Below the pieces are notes generated by a model that was not told where the DNA came from, made no database searches, and saw only the letters and a program-made list of their open reading frames with translations. From Janthinobacterium agaricidamnosum NBRC 102515 = DSM 9628 (GTDB taxonomy: Bacteria > Pseudomonadota > Gammaproteobacteria > Burkholderiales > Burkholderiaceae_D), in NCBI RefSeq assembly GCF_000723165.1, contig NZ_HG322949.1:1453561-1475981 (forward strand): a stretch of DNA of 22,421 bases, given 5' to 3'. The position numbers and the translations under genes were made by a program. Positions within the stretch are counted from its first letter, which is position 1; each line of letters begins with the position of its first letter. This document shows positions 1-7,280 of this stretch, piece by piece.

Positions 1-2
1 AG

Positions 3-503
3 GGGATTCCGGTACCTTGCCAGCGCGGCGCTCAAGGGGCTGGCGAAGGGGGCGGTTCTTTCGTCAAAGGGCTGCAGGCGACGACGCCGCTGCCGATCGC
101 GCTGGGCATGGCCGTTGCCGAGGGCATGAGCGATGAAGCGGCGTCTGAGAGTGCGGAGCAGGCGCTGGATGCGCAGGGGACGAATAGCGGAGATGGCGCG
201 AAAGAAGGAGCGAGTGACCCGAACGATAAGCATCCAAGTACCCCGACTGGACAGCGTGGTAGTCCCTTGGATGTCAAGGATGGCATGAATAAGCCAACGA
301 ATATCGGTGATCGTGATTATTCAGGTCATGCAGTGGATCGCATGCAAGGGCGAGGGGTTCCGCCGTCTGTTGTCGAGGATGCCGTCAGAAATGGTAAGGC
401 TGAACCGGGTAATAGTCCCGGTACTACTGTCCATACTGGTGAAAGTGGTGTACGAGTTGTAACCAATCAAGACGGTAAAGTGATTGCCGTTATAACCAAG
501 TGA
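3..503 (+). CDS. Rhs-type polymorphic toxin C-terminus, DUF4258-like (5' partial)
   Basis: The reading frame is open from base 3, so this is the 3' end of a longer protein that starts outside the window; an internal ATG at 108 is not taken as the start. The first part is Gly/Ala-rich linker, then a Ser/Asp/Pro-rich stretch. The last ~60 residues carry a YSGHAVDRM...RGVPPSVVEDAVRNG pattern and end in a beta-hairpin-like RVVTNQDGKVIAVI. This His-x3-Arg-Met...Arg-Gly signature is typical of DUF4258-like toxin domains found at Rhs/CDI tips, where RNase activity has been suggested. Two small genes follow at once, as expected for immunity genes. The toxin assignment is by motif and context; nuclease activity is inferred. 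Confidence 0.7.
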   Translation, partial: GIPVPCQRGAQGAGEGGGSFVKGLQATTPLPIALGMAVAEGMSDEAASESAEQALDAQGTNSGDGAKEGASDPNDKHPSTPTGQRGSPLDVKDGMNKPTNIGDRDYSGHAVDRMQGRGVPPSVVEDAVRNGKAEPGNSPGTTVHTGESGVRVVTNQDGKVIAVITK

Positions 504-509
504 CTGAAT

Positions 510-785
510 ATGGATGAGTTCGAGCTTCGGAAAATTATGTTAATGCAGCAGTTTATCTATGACTATAAGAGTGGCGGCATTTCATTGAATGTGTTCGTTC
601 AGAAGATCGAGGCATTAATTTCTGTTTTAGGCAGAGAGGAATTTTTAGCTCGGGTAGATCCAATCGCCATGGATCTGGAAGTGATAAATGCGACGCTATT
701 AGATGAAGGTCGTGGCCCGACAGATGATGAGAATCGAGCTTTAAGCAGGGCTATTTCAGACTTGGAGGAAATTTTTGTCGGATGA
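510..785 (+). CDS. Putative immunity protein for the upstream toxin tip
   Basis: A 91-residue acidic, largely helical soluble protein with no signal peptide or membrane segment. It begins 6 bases after the toxin stop and overlaps the next gene. I do not recognise a named family. Position, size and acidity fit a cytoplasmic immunity protein that neutralises the DUF4258-like toxin. Base composition is AT-richer than the pilus operon downstream, as is common for exchanged toxin/immunity cassettes. The ATG at 510 has no strong Shine-Dalgarno sequence, so it may rely on translational coupling with the toxin gene. Confidence 0.6.
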   Translation: MDEFELRKIMLMQQFIYDYKSGGISLNVFVQKIEALISVLGREEFLARVDPIAMDLEVINATLLDEGRGPTDDENRALSRAISDLEEIFVG

Positions 786-1194
786 TTGGAATATTTTGAC
801 GGAGGCCACAATTGACGCTATTCGTGTCGAACCGACGAAGAAGGAAATTCGGATCGATGTGACGTGCAGGTGGGAAGGTGAAAAGCGCAAGCAGATTGTT
901 GTCCACGGGGTTGATGACTTTGTCATCAACGAGATGCGACTGTCTAACATCATTGACCGTGTAACGCGACTCGATGCTGGTGACGGTCAAGAGGCAGAAA
1001 CTGCAAGACGTTTGTTCTTCATGATGCGCGGACGAGAACCCGATGCCAGCGACTTGGATTGGCCTGTGCTCTCGGAAAAGTTGGACCGCGTCCGTTCTGG
1101 GACTTTGACTTTGATGGAGCTTGAGCCTGTCTACGGCGCGACCGTGATTATGTTGGCTGAGAGCATTCAGTTGGAAGCTATTGATACGCTGTAG
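775..1194 (+). CDS. Second small immunity-like protein, TTG start
   Basis: A 139-residue soluble protein of unrecognised family, with a beta-rich first half (DAIRVEPTKKEIRIDVTCRW) and a helical second half. The TTG at 775 is chosen because GGAGGA at 764-769 sits 5 bases upstream and no ATG gives a comparable start. The gene overlaps the end of the preceding one by 11 bases, so the two are probably translationally coupled. It may be a second immunity protein for the same toxin or an orphan immunity gene left from an earlier cassette. A hairpin with a T-run follows at 1222-1253. Confidence 0.55.
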   Translation: MSDDWNILTEATIDAIRVEPTKKEIRIDVTCRWEGEKRKQIVVHGVDDFVINEMRLSNIIDRVTRLDAGDGQEAETARRLFFMMRGREPDASDLDWPVLSEKLDRVRSGTLTLMELEPVYGATVIMLAESIQLEAIDTL

Positions 1195-1221
1195 CACTCG
1201 TCACGTGCAAAGGAAGTCACG

Positions 1222-1253
1222 CAATCCAGACTATCGGATTGTATGGTTTTTTT
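1222..1253 (+). terminator. Probable rho-independent terminator after the first toxin/immunity cassette
   Basis: CAATCC (1222-1227) and GGATTG (1236-1241) form a perfect 6-bp stem with an 8-base loop, followed after five bases by seven T residues (1247-1253). It lies 28 bases after the second immunity-like stop codon. Confidence 0.5.
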
Positions 1254-1316
1254 CGTTGCTGATTATCCGTAGCCAGCCATTGGCCAAGTGAACAAAACGC
1301 TGCTAAATCTGTGTTG

Positions 1317-1491
1317 CTAAGTAGCTCGTGGAAAATGATTGTGAAGTTATGACGAACAGACCGGATACGCTGCAAGGCGGCCGTTGCGACGCAGTGCGGG
1401 CACTGCTAGCAGCGGGCAAGCCTCGCCGGCCGTCCGCAGCGCGCCGGTGATGGAAGTCAGAAATCACAATAATTTATTACGACTTACTTAG
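1317..1491 (+). repeat. Structured inverted-repeat element, copy 1 (MITE-like)
   Basis: A 175-bp non-coding element with imperfect terminal inverted repeats, starting CTAAGTA and ending TACTTAG. The repeats continue inward about 35 bp through a GTCGT and an AAAT.ATTGTG block. The GC-rich centre holds GCAGTGC..GCACTGC and a TGCTAGCA palindrome. The same sequence, roughly five in six bases identical by eye, recurs in reverse orientation at 21937-22110. It carries no gene. The terminal repeats and internal symmetry suggest a non-autonomous transposable element; no clear target duplication is visible around this copy. Confidence 0.75.
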
Positions 1492-1493
1492 GT

Positions 1494-1752
1494 GAATTGC
1501 CCCATACACCGGCCACAAAGCAACCCGCCACTTTGTAGCGACAGATGGTAAGGCCCGCGTTGCCCATCGCGATGGGCAAGCGTCGGCGTTACAGTGCAAC
1601 TAGCAAGAAGTGATGTCGGGCTTGAGGCGCGCTATGCCTATGATCCATTCGGCAAGCGGCGCAGGGTGAATGGCGCCTACGACGCAGACGGCAAGCTGGT
1701 GTATGACTGGAACGGCAGCGGCACGGACCGGCGCTATACTGGCCAGGTAAGC
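1494..1752 (+). pseudogene. Rhs core remnant (frameshifted)
   Basis: Two out-of-frame pieces read as Rhs-core protein. The first, about 1504-1600, reads YTGHKATRHFVATDGKARV and ends at a TAG. The second, about 1612-1752, contains ARYAYDPFGKRRR, LVYDWNGSGTD and RRYTGQ. YDPFG and RYTGQ are standard Rhs-core motifs; the usual continuation (ESGLYYYRARYY) is missing after RYTGQ. The following toxin tip is in another frame. The GTG at 1594 is therefore not considered a real start. This looks like a core segment displaced with a toxin tip and decaying. Confidence 0.65.
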
Positions 1753-1760
1753 GTCTTCCC

Positions 1761-2324
1761 ATGGCCTCGGTTTTAGGTGGTGGTAAGTTTTCTAACGGTG
1801 CTGTGACTGCGGCATATGGGTATATTTATAATGCCATATCGCAGAGTGCACGGGCTAGATTGATACTGACAGGTGGTGTTTTAGGCGGCGCTGTTGGAGG
1901 TACAGTAGCTTTAGGATGTACTGCAGGAACCGGCGGTGCGTGCGCTATTGGTGCGCCAGGTCTTGTAGGTCTTGGTATTACTGGTGGGGCATCGTTTGGC
2001 AATGTGCTTGCAAATTTTGGATCGTATCTCGACGATATATTTTTCTCGAATAGTGGCACAGGCGGCAACGAGAGCGAGGTTAAGAAGCCAACCGCTGAGG
2101 CGCCATATCCCAATAATCCTGATAATTCCGACTTTAACTGCATTAATGATGGTGACGGTGCTAAGTTAAATCCTGAAGATGGTTCAGTTTGGGATCGAGA
2201 TAAATCGGGACAAGGGAATCGTGATGGTGATGGAAGTCAATGGAAACGATGGCCTGATAAAAGATCATGGGAAAAAGGAAAAACACCAAATAGTATCTTG
2301 CCTGATGGAAGGGTTAGAAAATGA
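1761..2324 (+). CDS. Displaced Rhs toxin tip, putative nuclease-type C-terminus
   Basis: The frame begins ASVLGGGKFSNGAVTAAYGY, matching the end-of-core linker usual in Rhs proteins of this group. A glycine-rich hydrophobic stretch follows (about residues 33-85), then a Pro/Asn/Asp-rich spacer. The charged tail contains DGSVWDRD, GSQWKRWPDKRSWEKGK and ends LPDGRVRK. The Trp/Arg/Lys-rich tail resembles tips of Rhs effectors but I cannot name its activity with confidence. The ATG at 1761 lies inside the ancestral Rhs reading frame, so an independent start is doubtful and the tip may be silent unless recombined behind a full core. The immunity gene overlaps its stop by 4 bases. Confidence 0.6.
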   Translation: MASVLGGGKFSNGAVTAAYGYIYNAISQSARARLILTGGVLGGAVGGTVALGCTAGTGGACAIGAPGLVGLGITGGASFGNVLANFGSYLDDIFFSNSGTGGNESEVKKPTAEAPYPNNPDNSDFNCINDGDGAKLNPEDGSVWDRDKSGQGNRDGDGSQWKRWPDKRSWEKGKTPNSILPDGRVRK

Positions 2325-2722
2325 ATGAGGCAGATTCGGTACTTATTTTTTCAGTGCTATTTGAACGAGCTCTTGCCTTTTGGCCAGAATCTATTGACTT
2401 GACAAAGTTGCGGGTCGATCGTGCTCGTCCTGATCTTTATGTTGTACTTGGTCTTGGAGAGCTGAGCGATTCTATTGCTGAGGAATTTGGCAGCCAATTT
2501 GATGCAGTAATCATGACAAGTATTCATGATGCAATTTCCTCAACAATCCGTTCGGCAGCACTATATTGTACGGAAATTAAGCTCACTTCGTTGCGATCCA
2601 GTACTGTGCGCGAAAACCTGGAAAAGCGGCTTCGTCGAGCAGAAACAAATAAAAATCTGGGATGGAGTGATCTGGATATCGAATTGGTGAAAAGGTATTT
2701 TTCTGAAAATTTAAATTTATAA
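2321..2722 (+). CDS. Putative immunity protein for the second toxin tip
   Basis: A 133-residue soluble, mainly alpha/beta protein without signal peptide, starting in an ATGA overlap with the toxin stop, which implies coupled translation. No named family is recognised. Small size, acidic N-terminal half and position directly after an Rhs tip support an immunity role. Codon use is AT-rich like its toxin, pointing to joint horizontal acquisition. Confidence 0.6.
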   Translation: MNEADSVLIFSVLFERALAFWPESIDLTKLRVDRARPDLYVVLGLGELSDSIAEEFGSQFDAVIMTSIHDAISSTIRSAALYCTEIKLTSLRSSTVRENLEKRLRRAETNKNLGWSDLDIELVKRYFSENLNL

Positions 2723-2817
2723 GTGATATGTCGAAAAATCTCTGTTTTCGTCTAGGGAAATGCTTATATGGACGCCTCCGGATGTCAAATGACTTTGCGC
2801 GATGGGTTTAATTGAAG

Positions 2818-2978
2818 TCGCAGTCTTATATCCGGCGTGTTGATGCAGGTCGATCGCTTGCTGGCCCTGATGGAATTCGCTAACAAATTTCTTGTCTGAT
2901 CGCGACCTTGATCGCCGCGCTCTGCAGGCGACAAAGAACAAGGATGGCAAGCGCGATGGAACACGAGTAGGAAAGTGA
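2818..2978 (+). pseudogene. Frameshifted Rhs toxin-tip remnant
   Basis: From 2818 one frame reads SQSYIRRVDAGRSLAGPDGIR to a stop near 2882. A second frame then reads TNFLSDRDLDRRALQATKNK and continues DGKRDGTRVGK to TGA at 2976-2978. Together they look like the end of a charged toxin domain broken by a frameshift. The stop lies 3 bases before the next gene's ATG, the usual toxin-immunity spacing. The rest of 2723-2817 shows nothing I can assign. Confidence 0.4.
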
Positions 2979-2981
2979 AAA

Positions 2982-3221
2982 ATGAATGATTGGCGTCTGC
3001 AAGGGCAAGAAAAATATCTAAAGGGTGTTGTACTTCATAAAAAGAAGTATCGCTGTTATAAAGATGGATGGGATCATGATCACTGTGAGTTTTGTGGCGA
3101 GAAGTTTTCTGTAGATATTCCTGATACGCTCTATGTCGGGTATGCGACAAAAGATAACTATCACTGGATTTGTGATACATGCTTTCATGACTTTAAGGAA
3201 ATGTTTGATTGGAAAGATTAG
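2982..3221 (+). CDS. Small zinc-ribbon protein, probable orphan immunity
   Basis: A 79-residue protein with CEFCGEKF and, about 30 residues later, YHWICDTCFHDFKEMF. The two CxxC pairs can bind one zinc ion. The N-terminus (WRLQGQEKYLKGVVLHKKKY) and the conserved GWDHDHCEFCG block match, from memory, a family of small proteins often found next to Rhs tips, so an immunity role is likely. The gene appears intact although the toxin in front of it is broken, as expected for a retained orphan immunity gene. It is rich in aromatic residues and AT-rich. Confidence 0.6.
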   Translation: MNDWRLQGQEKYLKGVVLHKKKYRCYKDGWDHDHCEFCGEKFSVDIPDTLYVGYATKDNYHWICDTCFHDFKEMFDWKD

Positions 3222-3231
3222 TCGTTCTGAG

Positions 3232-3302
3232 ATATAAGTAGTGACGGCAACCACGAGTTCGATATTCACGGAAGATCGGGTATCGAGTTCGTGGATGATT
3301 AA
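3232..3302 (+). pseudogene. Possible further immunity/toxin fragment
   Basis: A short open frame reads DGNHEFDIHGRSGIEFVDD and stops at TAA 3300-3302. It has no start codon or ribosome site. The composition resembles the tail of a small soluble protein, so it may be a last scrap of another cassette; this is weak evidence. Confidence 0.2.
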
Positions 3303-3315
3303 TTAACGCCATAAT
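3288..3315 (+). promoter_or_regulatory. Possible sigma-70 promoter of the secretion/pilus operon
   Basis: TTCGTG (3288-3293) and CATAAT (3310-3315) are separated by 16 bases, about 45 bp before the first operon gene. The -10 is good and the -35 weak. It is the only promoter-like pair noticed between the Rhs region and the operon. Confidence 0.3.
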
Positions 3316-3359
3316 GAAAAGCGGTTGTCGATTAAGCCGAGTTTCTTGCGTAATCCCAC

Positions 3360-3899
3360 ATGTCCTTTATTAAAATTATCACCCAGTTCCACTTCACCCC
3401 CCACCAGCACTGGCCCTGGCTGGCGGGACTGACCGCGCTGTGTTTTTCCGCAGCGATGGGGTTTGTCGAGTTGCCGGCGCTGCGCGCACAAAACGGTACG
3501 CTGGCGCGTCAGGTCAAGATGTTGCAAACGCAGTTGCGTACGCCGCTTGCCGCTGGCGGCGCGCAGCGGGCTTTCGATTTGCGGGAGCGGCTGGCCACCA
3601 TCGAGCGCTTGCCGGTGGTCGCCAGCGATTTGCAGGAGTTGTCCGTCAAGAATGGCTTGCTGTTATCCGACGCCACCTATAAACCGTTGGCCGACTCCGC
3701 CAACAGCGATGTCAGCCGGATGGAAATCGATGCACGTCTGAAGGGGGCTTATCCCGCCTTGAAAAAAACCCTCGCCGATTTACTCGCGGGGCATGACGGC
3801 CTGGCCCTGGAATCGCTGGCGCTGCGCCGCAGCCGGGCCGCCGAACCTTCGATCGACATCGAGGTGCGCTTCACTTATTTTTATCGGAAAGCAGCATGA
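3360..3899 (+). CDS. PilO/GspM-like assembly-platform protein
   Basis: A 179-residue bitopic inner-membrane protein with a short cytoplasmic N-terminus, one membrane helix (about residues 19-37), a coiled-coil-like stretch (about 40-60) and a periplasmic alpha/beta domain ending VRFTYFYRKA. This is the architecture of PilO/GspM proteins, which bridge the inner-membrane platform to the secretin in type IV pili and type II secretion. It is the first gene of the operon, and its stop overlaps the next start (ATGA, 3896-3899). No strong ribosome site precedes the ATG. Sequence similarity is too low to choose between PilO and GspM. Confidence 0.65.
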   Translation: MSFIKIITQFHFTPHQHWPWLAGLTALCFSAAMGFVELPALRAQNGTLARQVKMLQTQLRTPLAAGGAQRAFDLRERLATIERLPVVASDLQELSVKNGLLLSDATYKPLADSANSDVSRMEIDARLKGAYPALKKTLADLLAGHDGLALESLALRRSRAAEPSIDIEVRFTYFYRKAA

Positions 3900-4420
3900 A
3901 GATAGAGCGCCGGCAAGGCCTGGCGCTGGCCGCGCTGCTGACATTGGTGCTGGTCGGCTGGACTGCGTGGCGCGATGTGCAGCGTCAGGATGCCGCGGCG
4001 CTGCCGGCCCATGGCGCGGTCCGTCCCGGCCCGGCGCCAGCTTCTATCAATGCCGATGGCGCCGTCGGTGTGGCCGATACGCCGCGCGATCCGCTGGTCG
4101 AGGCGGGCGGCGATCCATTCCGGGTGGTGACCTTTTTGCCGCCGCCGCCGAAGCTTGCCCCGGCGCCGCCGCCACCGCCGCCCGCGCCGGTCAAACCGGG
4201 CGCGCCGCCTTTTCCGTATCAGTATTTTGGCCGCATGGTCAATATCGACGGCCAGTTGCTGACGTATTTGACGCGTGATAACGCATTAATTCCGATTCGG
4301 GCCAAGGAAACATTGGATAATACATACCGGATCGATTCGATCAGCGAGACACTGATTGTGATGACATATTTGCCGTTGAATGAAAAGGTGGAAATCGCCA
4401 CCCGCTCCGCGGTGAATTGA
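3896..4420 (+). CDS. PilP/GspC-like periplasmic linker protein ('secretion system X' type)
   Basis: A 174-residue protein with an N-terminal membrane helix (about residues 9-25), a long Ala/Pro-rich linker with polyproline runs (about 78-102), and a small C-terminal beta domain beginning PYQYFGRMVNIDGQLLTYL. An extended linker plus beta homology domain is typical of GspC/PilP proteins, which contact the secretin N0 domain. Such genes are often labelled 'secretion system X translation initiation factor' because the proline-rich linker misleads annotation; nothing here supports a role in translation. It overlaps the PilO-like gene by 4 bases. An 82-base gap with a ribosome site near its end separates it from the secretin gene. 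Confidence 0.65.
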   Translation: MKIERRQGLALAALLTLVLVGWTAWRDVQRQDAAALPAHGAVRPGPAPASINADGAVGVADTPRDPLVEAGGDPFRVVTFLPPPPKLAPAPPPPPPAPVKPGAPPFPYQYFGRMVNIDGQLLTYLTRDNALIPIRAKETLDNTYRIDSISETLIVMTYLPLNEKVEIATRSAVN

Positions 4421-4490
4421 GACATTGGCGCCGCCACTAATAATTTGCCGTTTGTTCGTCGTTCAAGGGCGCGGCCATGCTTAATAATTC

Positions 4491-4495
4491 AGGAG
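4491..4495 (+). promoter_or_regulatory. Ribosome binding site deciding the secretin TTG start
   Basis: AGGAG lies 7 bases before TTG 4503 and 22 bases before the nearest in-frame ATG (4518), favouring the TTG. Confidence 0.6.
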
Positions 4496-4502
4496 TATCG
4501 CG

Positions 4503-6800
4503 TTGTTTGACAGGGGAATGTACTTCAGGTGGTGCGGCGCGCTGGGCGCGGCGGCCTTGTTATCCGGTTGCGCCGCGCAGTTTATCCGCGATGATGCACA
4601 ACAGCAGCTCAAGGCCGGCCTGTATGAGCAAGCCTTGCGAACCTACCAGGACGGCGTGGCGCGTTACCCGGACAACGTACCCTTGCGGGCAGGCCTGGCC
4701 AGCGCGCGCGAAACGGTGTTCGCCCGCCTGGTGTCGTCCGCCAGCGCCGCCCGCACCAGCGGCAACGACAAGGAAGCCGCCGAGATCGTGCGGCGCGCCC
4801 TGGCGATCAATCCGAACGATGCGCGGGCCGGCGCGCTGGGTCTGGACATCGAACGCGACCGGCGCCAGAAGGAAGCGCTGGCCAGCGCCCGCGAGCTGGC
4901 CGGCAAGGGCATGCGCGAGCGCGCCATGCTAGTGGTCGAAACGGCGCTGAAGGACAATCCGAAAAATACCGAGTTGCTGGCCTTGCAGCGCCAGTGGGAA
5001 CTCGAGACCCGGCAATCCGAACTGGTCGCGGCGCGGCTGGCTGAAACGCGGCCGATCTCGCTCGATTTTCGCGACGCCAACCTGCGCATGGTGCTCGATG
5101 TCCTGACGCGCAATAGCGGCATCAATTTTGTCATCGACAAGGACGTGCGCCAGGATTTGCGCACCACGGTCTTCTTGCGCCAGACCCGCCTGGAAGATGC
5201 GCTGGAATTGATCACCACCACCAGCCAGCTGGCATACAAGGTGCTCGACAGCGCGACCGTGCTGGTCTATCCGAAGACCCCGGAAAAGGCCAAAGAATAC
5301 CAGGACCTGGTGATACGCGCGTTTTATCTGTCGAGCGCCGATGTCAAGCAGACCGCCGCGCTGCTGAAGACGATGTTGAAGATCCGCGAGCCTTTCATCG
5401 ATGAAAAGCTTAACCTGATCGTGATACGCGAGACCCCGGAAACGGTACGGCTGGCCGAACGCCTGATCGCCTTGCAGGACCTGGCCGAACCGGAAGTGAT
5501 GATGGAAGTCGAGGTATTGGAAATCAAGACGTCCAGCCTGACCGAACTGGGCATCAAATATCCGGACAATCTGTCGCTGACGCCGATCGCGCCGGCCGGC
5601 TCCACCGGCTTCACGCTGGGCAGTCTGCGCGGCATCAACCGCGATACGATCGGCGTCAATACGCCCAACCTGCAAATCAATCTGCACCGCGACGTGGGTA
5701 ATGTGAATATCCTGGCGAATCCGAAAATCCGTGCCCGCAACCGCGAAAAGGCGAAGATTCTGATCGGCGATAAATTGCCGGTGATTACCACCACCGGCAG
5801 CGCGGCGAATAGCAATTTCATTTCAGAGTCGGTGCAATATGTCGATGTCGGCTTGAAGCTCGATGTCGAGCCGAATATTTACCTGGACGATGAAGTCGCC
5901 ATCAAGGTCGGCCTGGAAGTCAGTTCGCTGGTGCGTGAAATCAAGACCTCGGCCGGTTCGCTGGTATACCAGATCGGTACCCGCACCGCCAACACGGTGC
6001 TGCGCCTGCACGACGGCGAAACCCAGCTGCTGGCGGGGCTGATCAATAACGAGGAACGCATGAGCGCCAACCGGGTGCCCGGCGTCGGCGACCTGCCGCT
6101 GGTCGGCCGGTTGTTTTCGTCGCAGCGCGACGATGGCCAGCGCACCGAGATCGTGCTGTCGATCACGCCGCGCATCGTGCACAATATCCGGCGTCCGGAC
6201 TTGAACCAGATCGAGTTCTGGTCGGGCACCGAAAACGATATCCGCAGCCGGCCGCTGACGTTGCCGGGCGTACCGAAAGCAAACGACGGCAAGGCGCCGG
6301 GGACTCCGGCGCCGCTGCCGCCGGGCCTCGGCGGGCCGCCGTCGGCCGCGGTACCGCTGATCGGCCCCGGCGGCCAGCCGCCGCCGCAAACCGGCGCTAC
6401 GCTGAAACTGATGGTGCCGTCCGAGGTCAGGGTGGGCGACACGTTTGCCGTGCATGTCAACTTGAAGGCGGATACGCCGGTGCGCGGCGTGCCGATGGAG
6501 CTGGCGTTTGACCCGAAGGTGCTGCAAGTGCTGGATGCCGAAGAGGGGGCTTTTTTCACGCAGGACGGCGCCGCCATCAGCAAGACCAGGGTGCTGGAGC
6601 AGGACAAGGGCCGCGCGTCGATGGGCATCTTGCGCAACCAGGCCAATGGCAGCAAGGGCGAGGGCACAGTGATGACGTTCCGCTTCAAGGCGCTGGCCGC
6701 CGGCCAGGCCGGGCTGCGCGTGGTGTCGGCCAAGCCGATCGCCATGCCGCCGCTCGATTTCGTGGAATTGCCGAACGCGCCGCAGATTACCGTGAAGTGA
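4503..6800 (+). CDS. GspD/PilQ-family secretin lipoprotein with C-terminal cohesin domain
   Basis: A 765-residue outer-membrane channel subunit. TTG at 4503 is chosen because AGGAG at 4491-4495 sits 7 bases upstream. The N-terminus ends in the lipobox LSGC (Cys23), so a lipoprotein is predicted. Residues ~30-165 look like TPR helices. The N0/STN-like domain starts at ~182 (RPISLDFRDANLRMVLDVL), followed by a secretin N1-type domain (~270-340) and the secretin core (~340-570) with VPGVGDLPLVGRLF and a TEIVLSITPRIV end. After a Pro/Gly linker (~590-628), residues ~631-765 form a cohesin-like beta-sandwich (VGDTFAVHVNL, VPMELAFDPKVLQV, GEGTVMTFRF). The cohesin tail is unusual for classical GspD and may bind a partner or the cell surface. 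Confidence 0.9.
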   Translation: MFDRGMYFRWCGALGAAALLSGCAAQFIRDDAQQQLKAGLYEQALRTYQDGVARYPDNVPLRAGLASARETVFARLVSSASAARTSGNDKEAAEIVRRALAINPNDARAGALGLDIERDRRQKEALASARELAGKGMRERAMLVVETALKDNPKNTELLALQRQWELETRQSELVAARLAETRPISLDFRDANLRMVLDVLTRNSGINFVIDKDVRQDLRTTVFLRQTRLEDALELITTTSQLAYKVLDSATVLVYPKTPEKAKEYQDLVIRAFYLSSADVKQTAALLKTMLKIREPFIDEKLNLIVIRETPETVRLAERLIALQDLAEPEVMMEVEVLEIKTSSLTELGIKYPDNLSLTPIAPAGSTGFTLGSLRGINRDTIGVNTPNLQINLHRDVGNVNILANPKIRARNREKAKILIGDKLPVITTTGSAANSNFISESVQYVDVGLKLDVEPNIYLDDEVAIKVGLEVSSLVREIKTSAGSLVYQIGTRTANTVLRLHDGETQLLAGLINNEERMSANRVPGVGDLPLVGRLFSSQRDDGQRTEIVLSITPRIVHNIRRPDLNQIEFWSGTENDIRSRPLTLPGVPKANDGKAPGTPAPLPPGLGGPPSAAVPLIGPGGQPPPQTGATLKLMVPSEVRVGDTFAVHVNLKADTPVRGVPMELAFDPKVLQVLDAEEGAFFTQDGAAISKTRVLEQDKGRASMGILRNQANGSKGEGTVMTFRFKALAAGQAGLRVVSAKPIAMPPLDFVELPNAPQITVK

Positions 6801-6809
6801 GACAGTACG

Positions 6810-7280
6810 ATGCGGGACTGGAAACGCGGTTATACGATTATCGAACTGCTGGTGGTGATGGCGGTGCTTGGAATACTCGCCACGGCGGCCATGCCGCTGG
6901 CGGAGCTGACCGCCAGGCGCAACAAGGAGCGCGAGCTGAAGCAGGCGGTATGGGAAATCCGGCGCGCCATCGACGCCTACAAGCAGGCGTCCGACGCCGG
7001 AAGAGTCGTCAAGGCGTCCGGCGCCAGCGGTTATCCGCCCAGCCTGGAGGCGCTGGCGGCCGGCGTGCCGGATCTGGCGGCCGGCGGCCAGCTCATGTAT
7101 CTGTTGCGGCGCATCCCGCGCGATCCGTTTGCGCCCGCCAAGACCGGCGCCGCGCAATCGTGGGGCTTGCGCAGCTATCTTTCCAGCCCGGATGAACCCA
7201 AGCCGGGGCGGGATGTGTTCGACGTGTATTCGCAATCGGAGGGAGTGGGCATGAACGGCATTCCTTACCGCTCATGGTAG
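6810..7280 (+). CDS. Type II/IV pseudopilin (PulG-like), first of three
   Basis: A 156-residue protein with a class III signal: short basic leader MRDWKRG, cleavage after Gly7, then YTIIELLVVM with Glu at mature position 5 and a hydrophobic helix. The C-terminal part has short alpha/beta elements and an IPRDPFAP motif like the conserved DP loop of GspG-type pseudopilins. It needs a prepilin peptidase encoded elsewhere. It follows the secretin after 9 bases and its stop overlaps the next start by 7 bases. 'Secretion system X pseudopilin PulG-like' is the likely database label. Confidence 0.85.
   Translation: MRDWKRGYTIIELLVVMAVLGILATAAMPLAELTARRNKERELKQAVWEIRRAIDAYKQASDAGRVVKASGASGYPPSLEALAAGVPDLAAGGQLMYLLRRIPRDPFAPAKTGAAQSWGLRSYLSSPDEPKPGRDVFDVYSQSEGVGMNGIPYRSW

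Noticed and set aside
1594..1776. A 60-codon frame as a small independent gene
   Set aside because: It carries Rhs-core motifs and an improbable GTG start; it is part of the core remnant.
5823..7235. A 470-codon minus-strand open frame across the secretin and first pseudopilin
   Set aside because: His/Arg/Gln-rich translation typical of an antisense shadow; both genes opposite are convincingly real.
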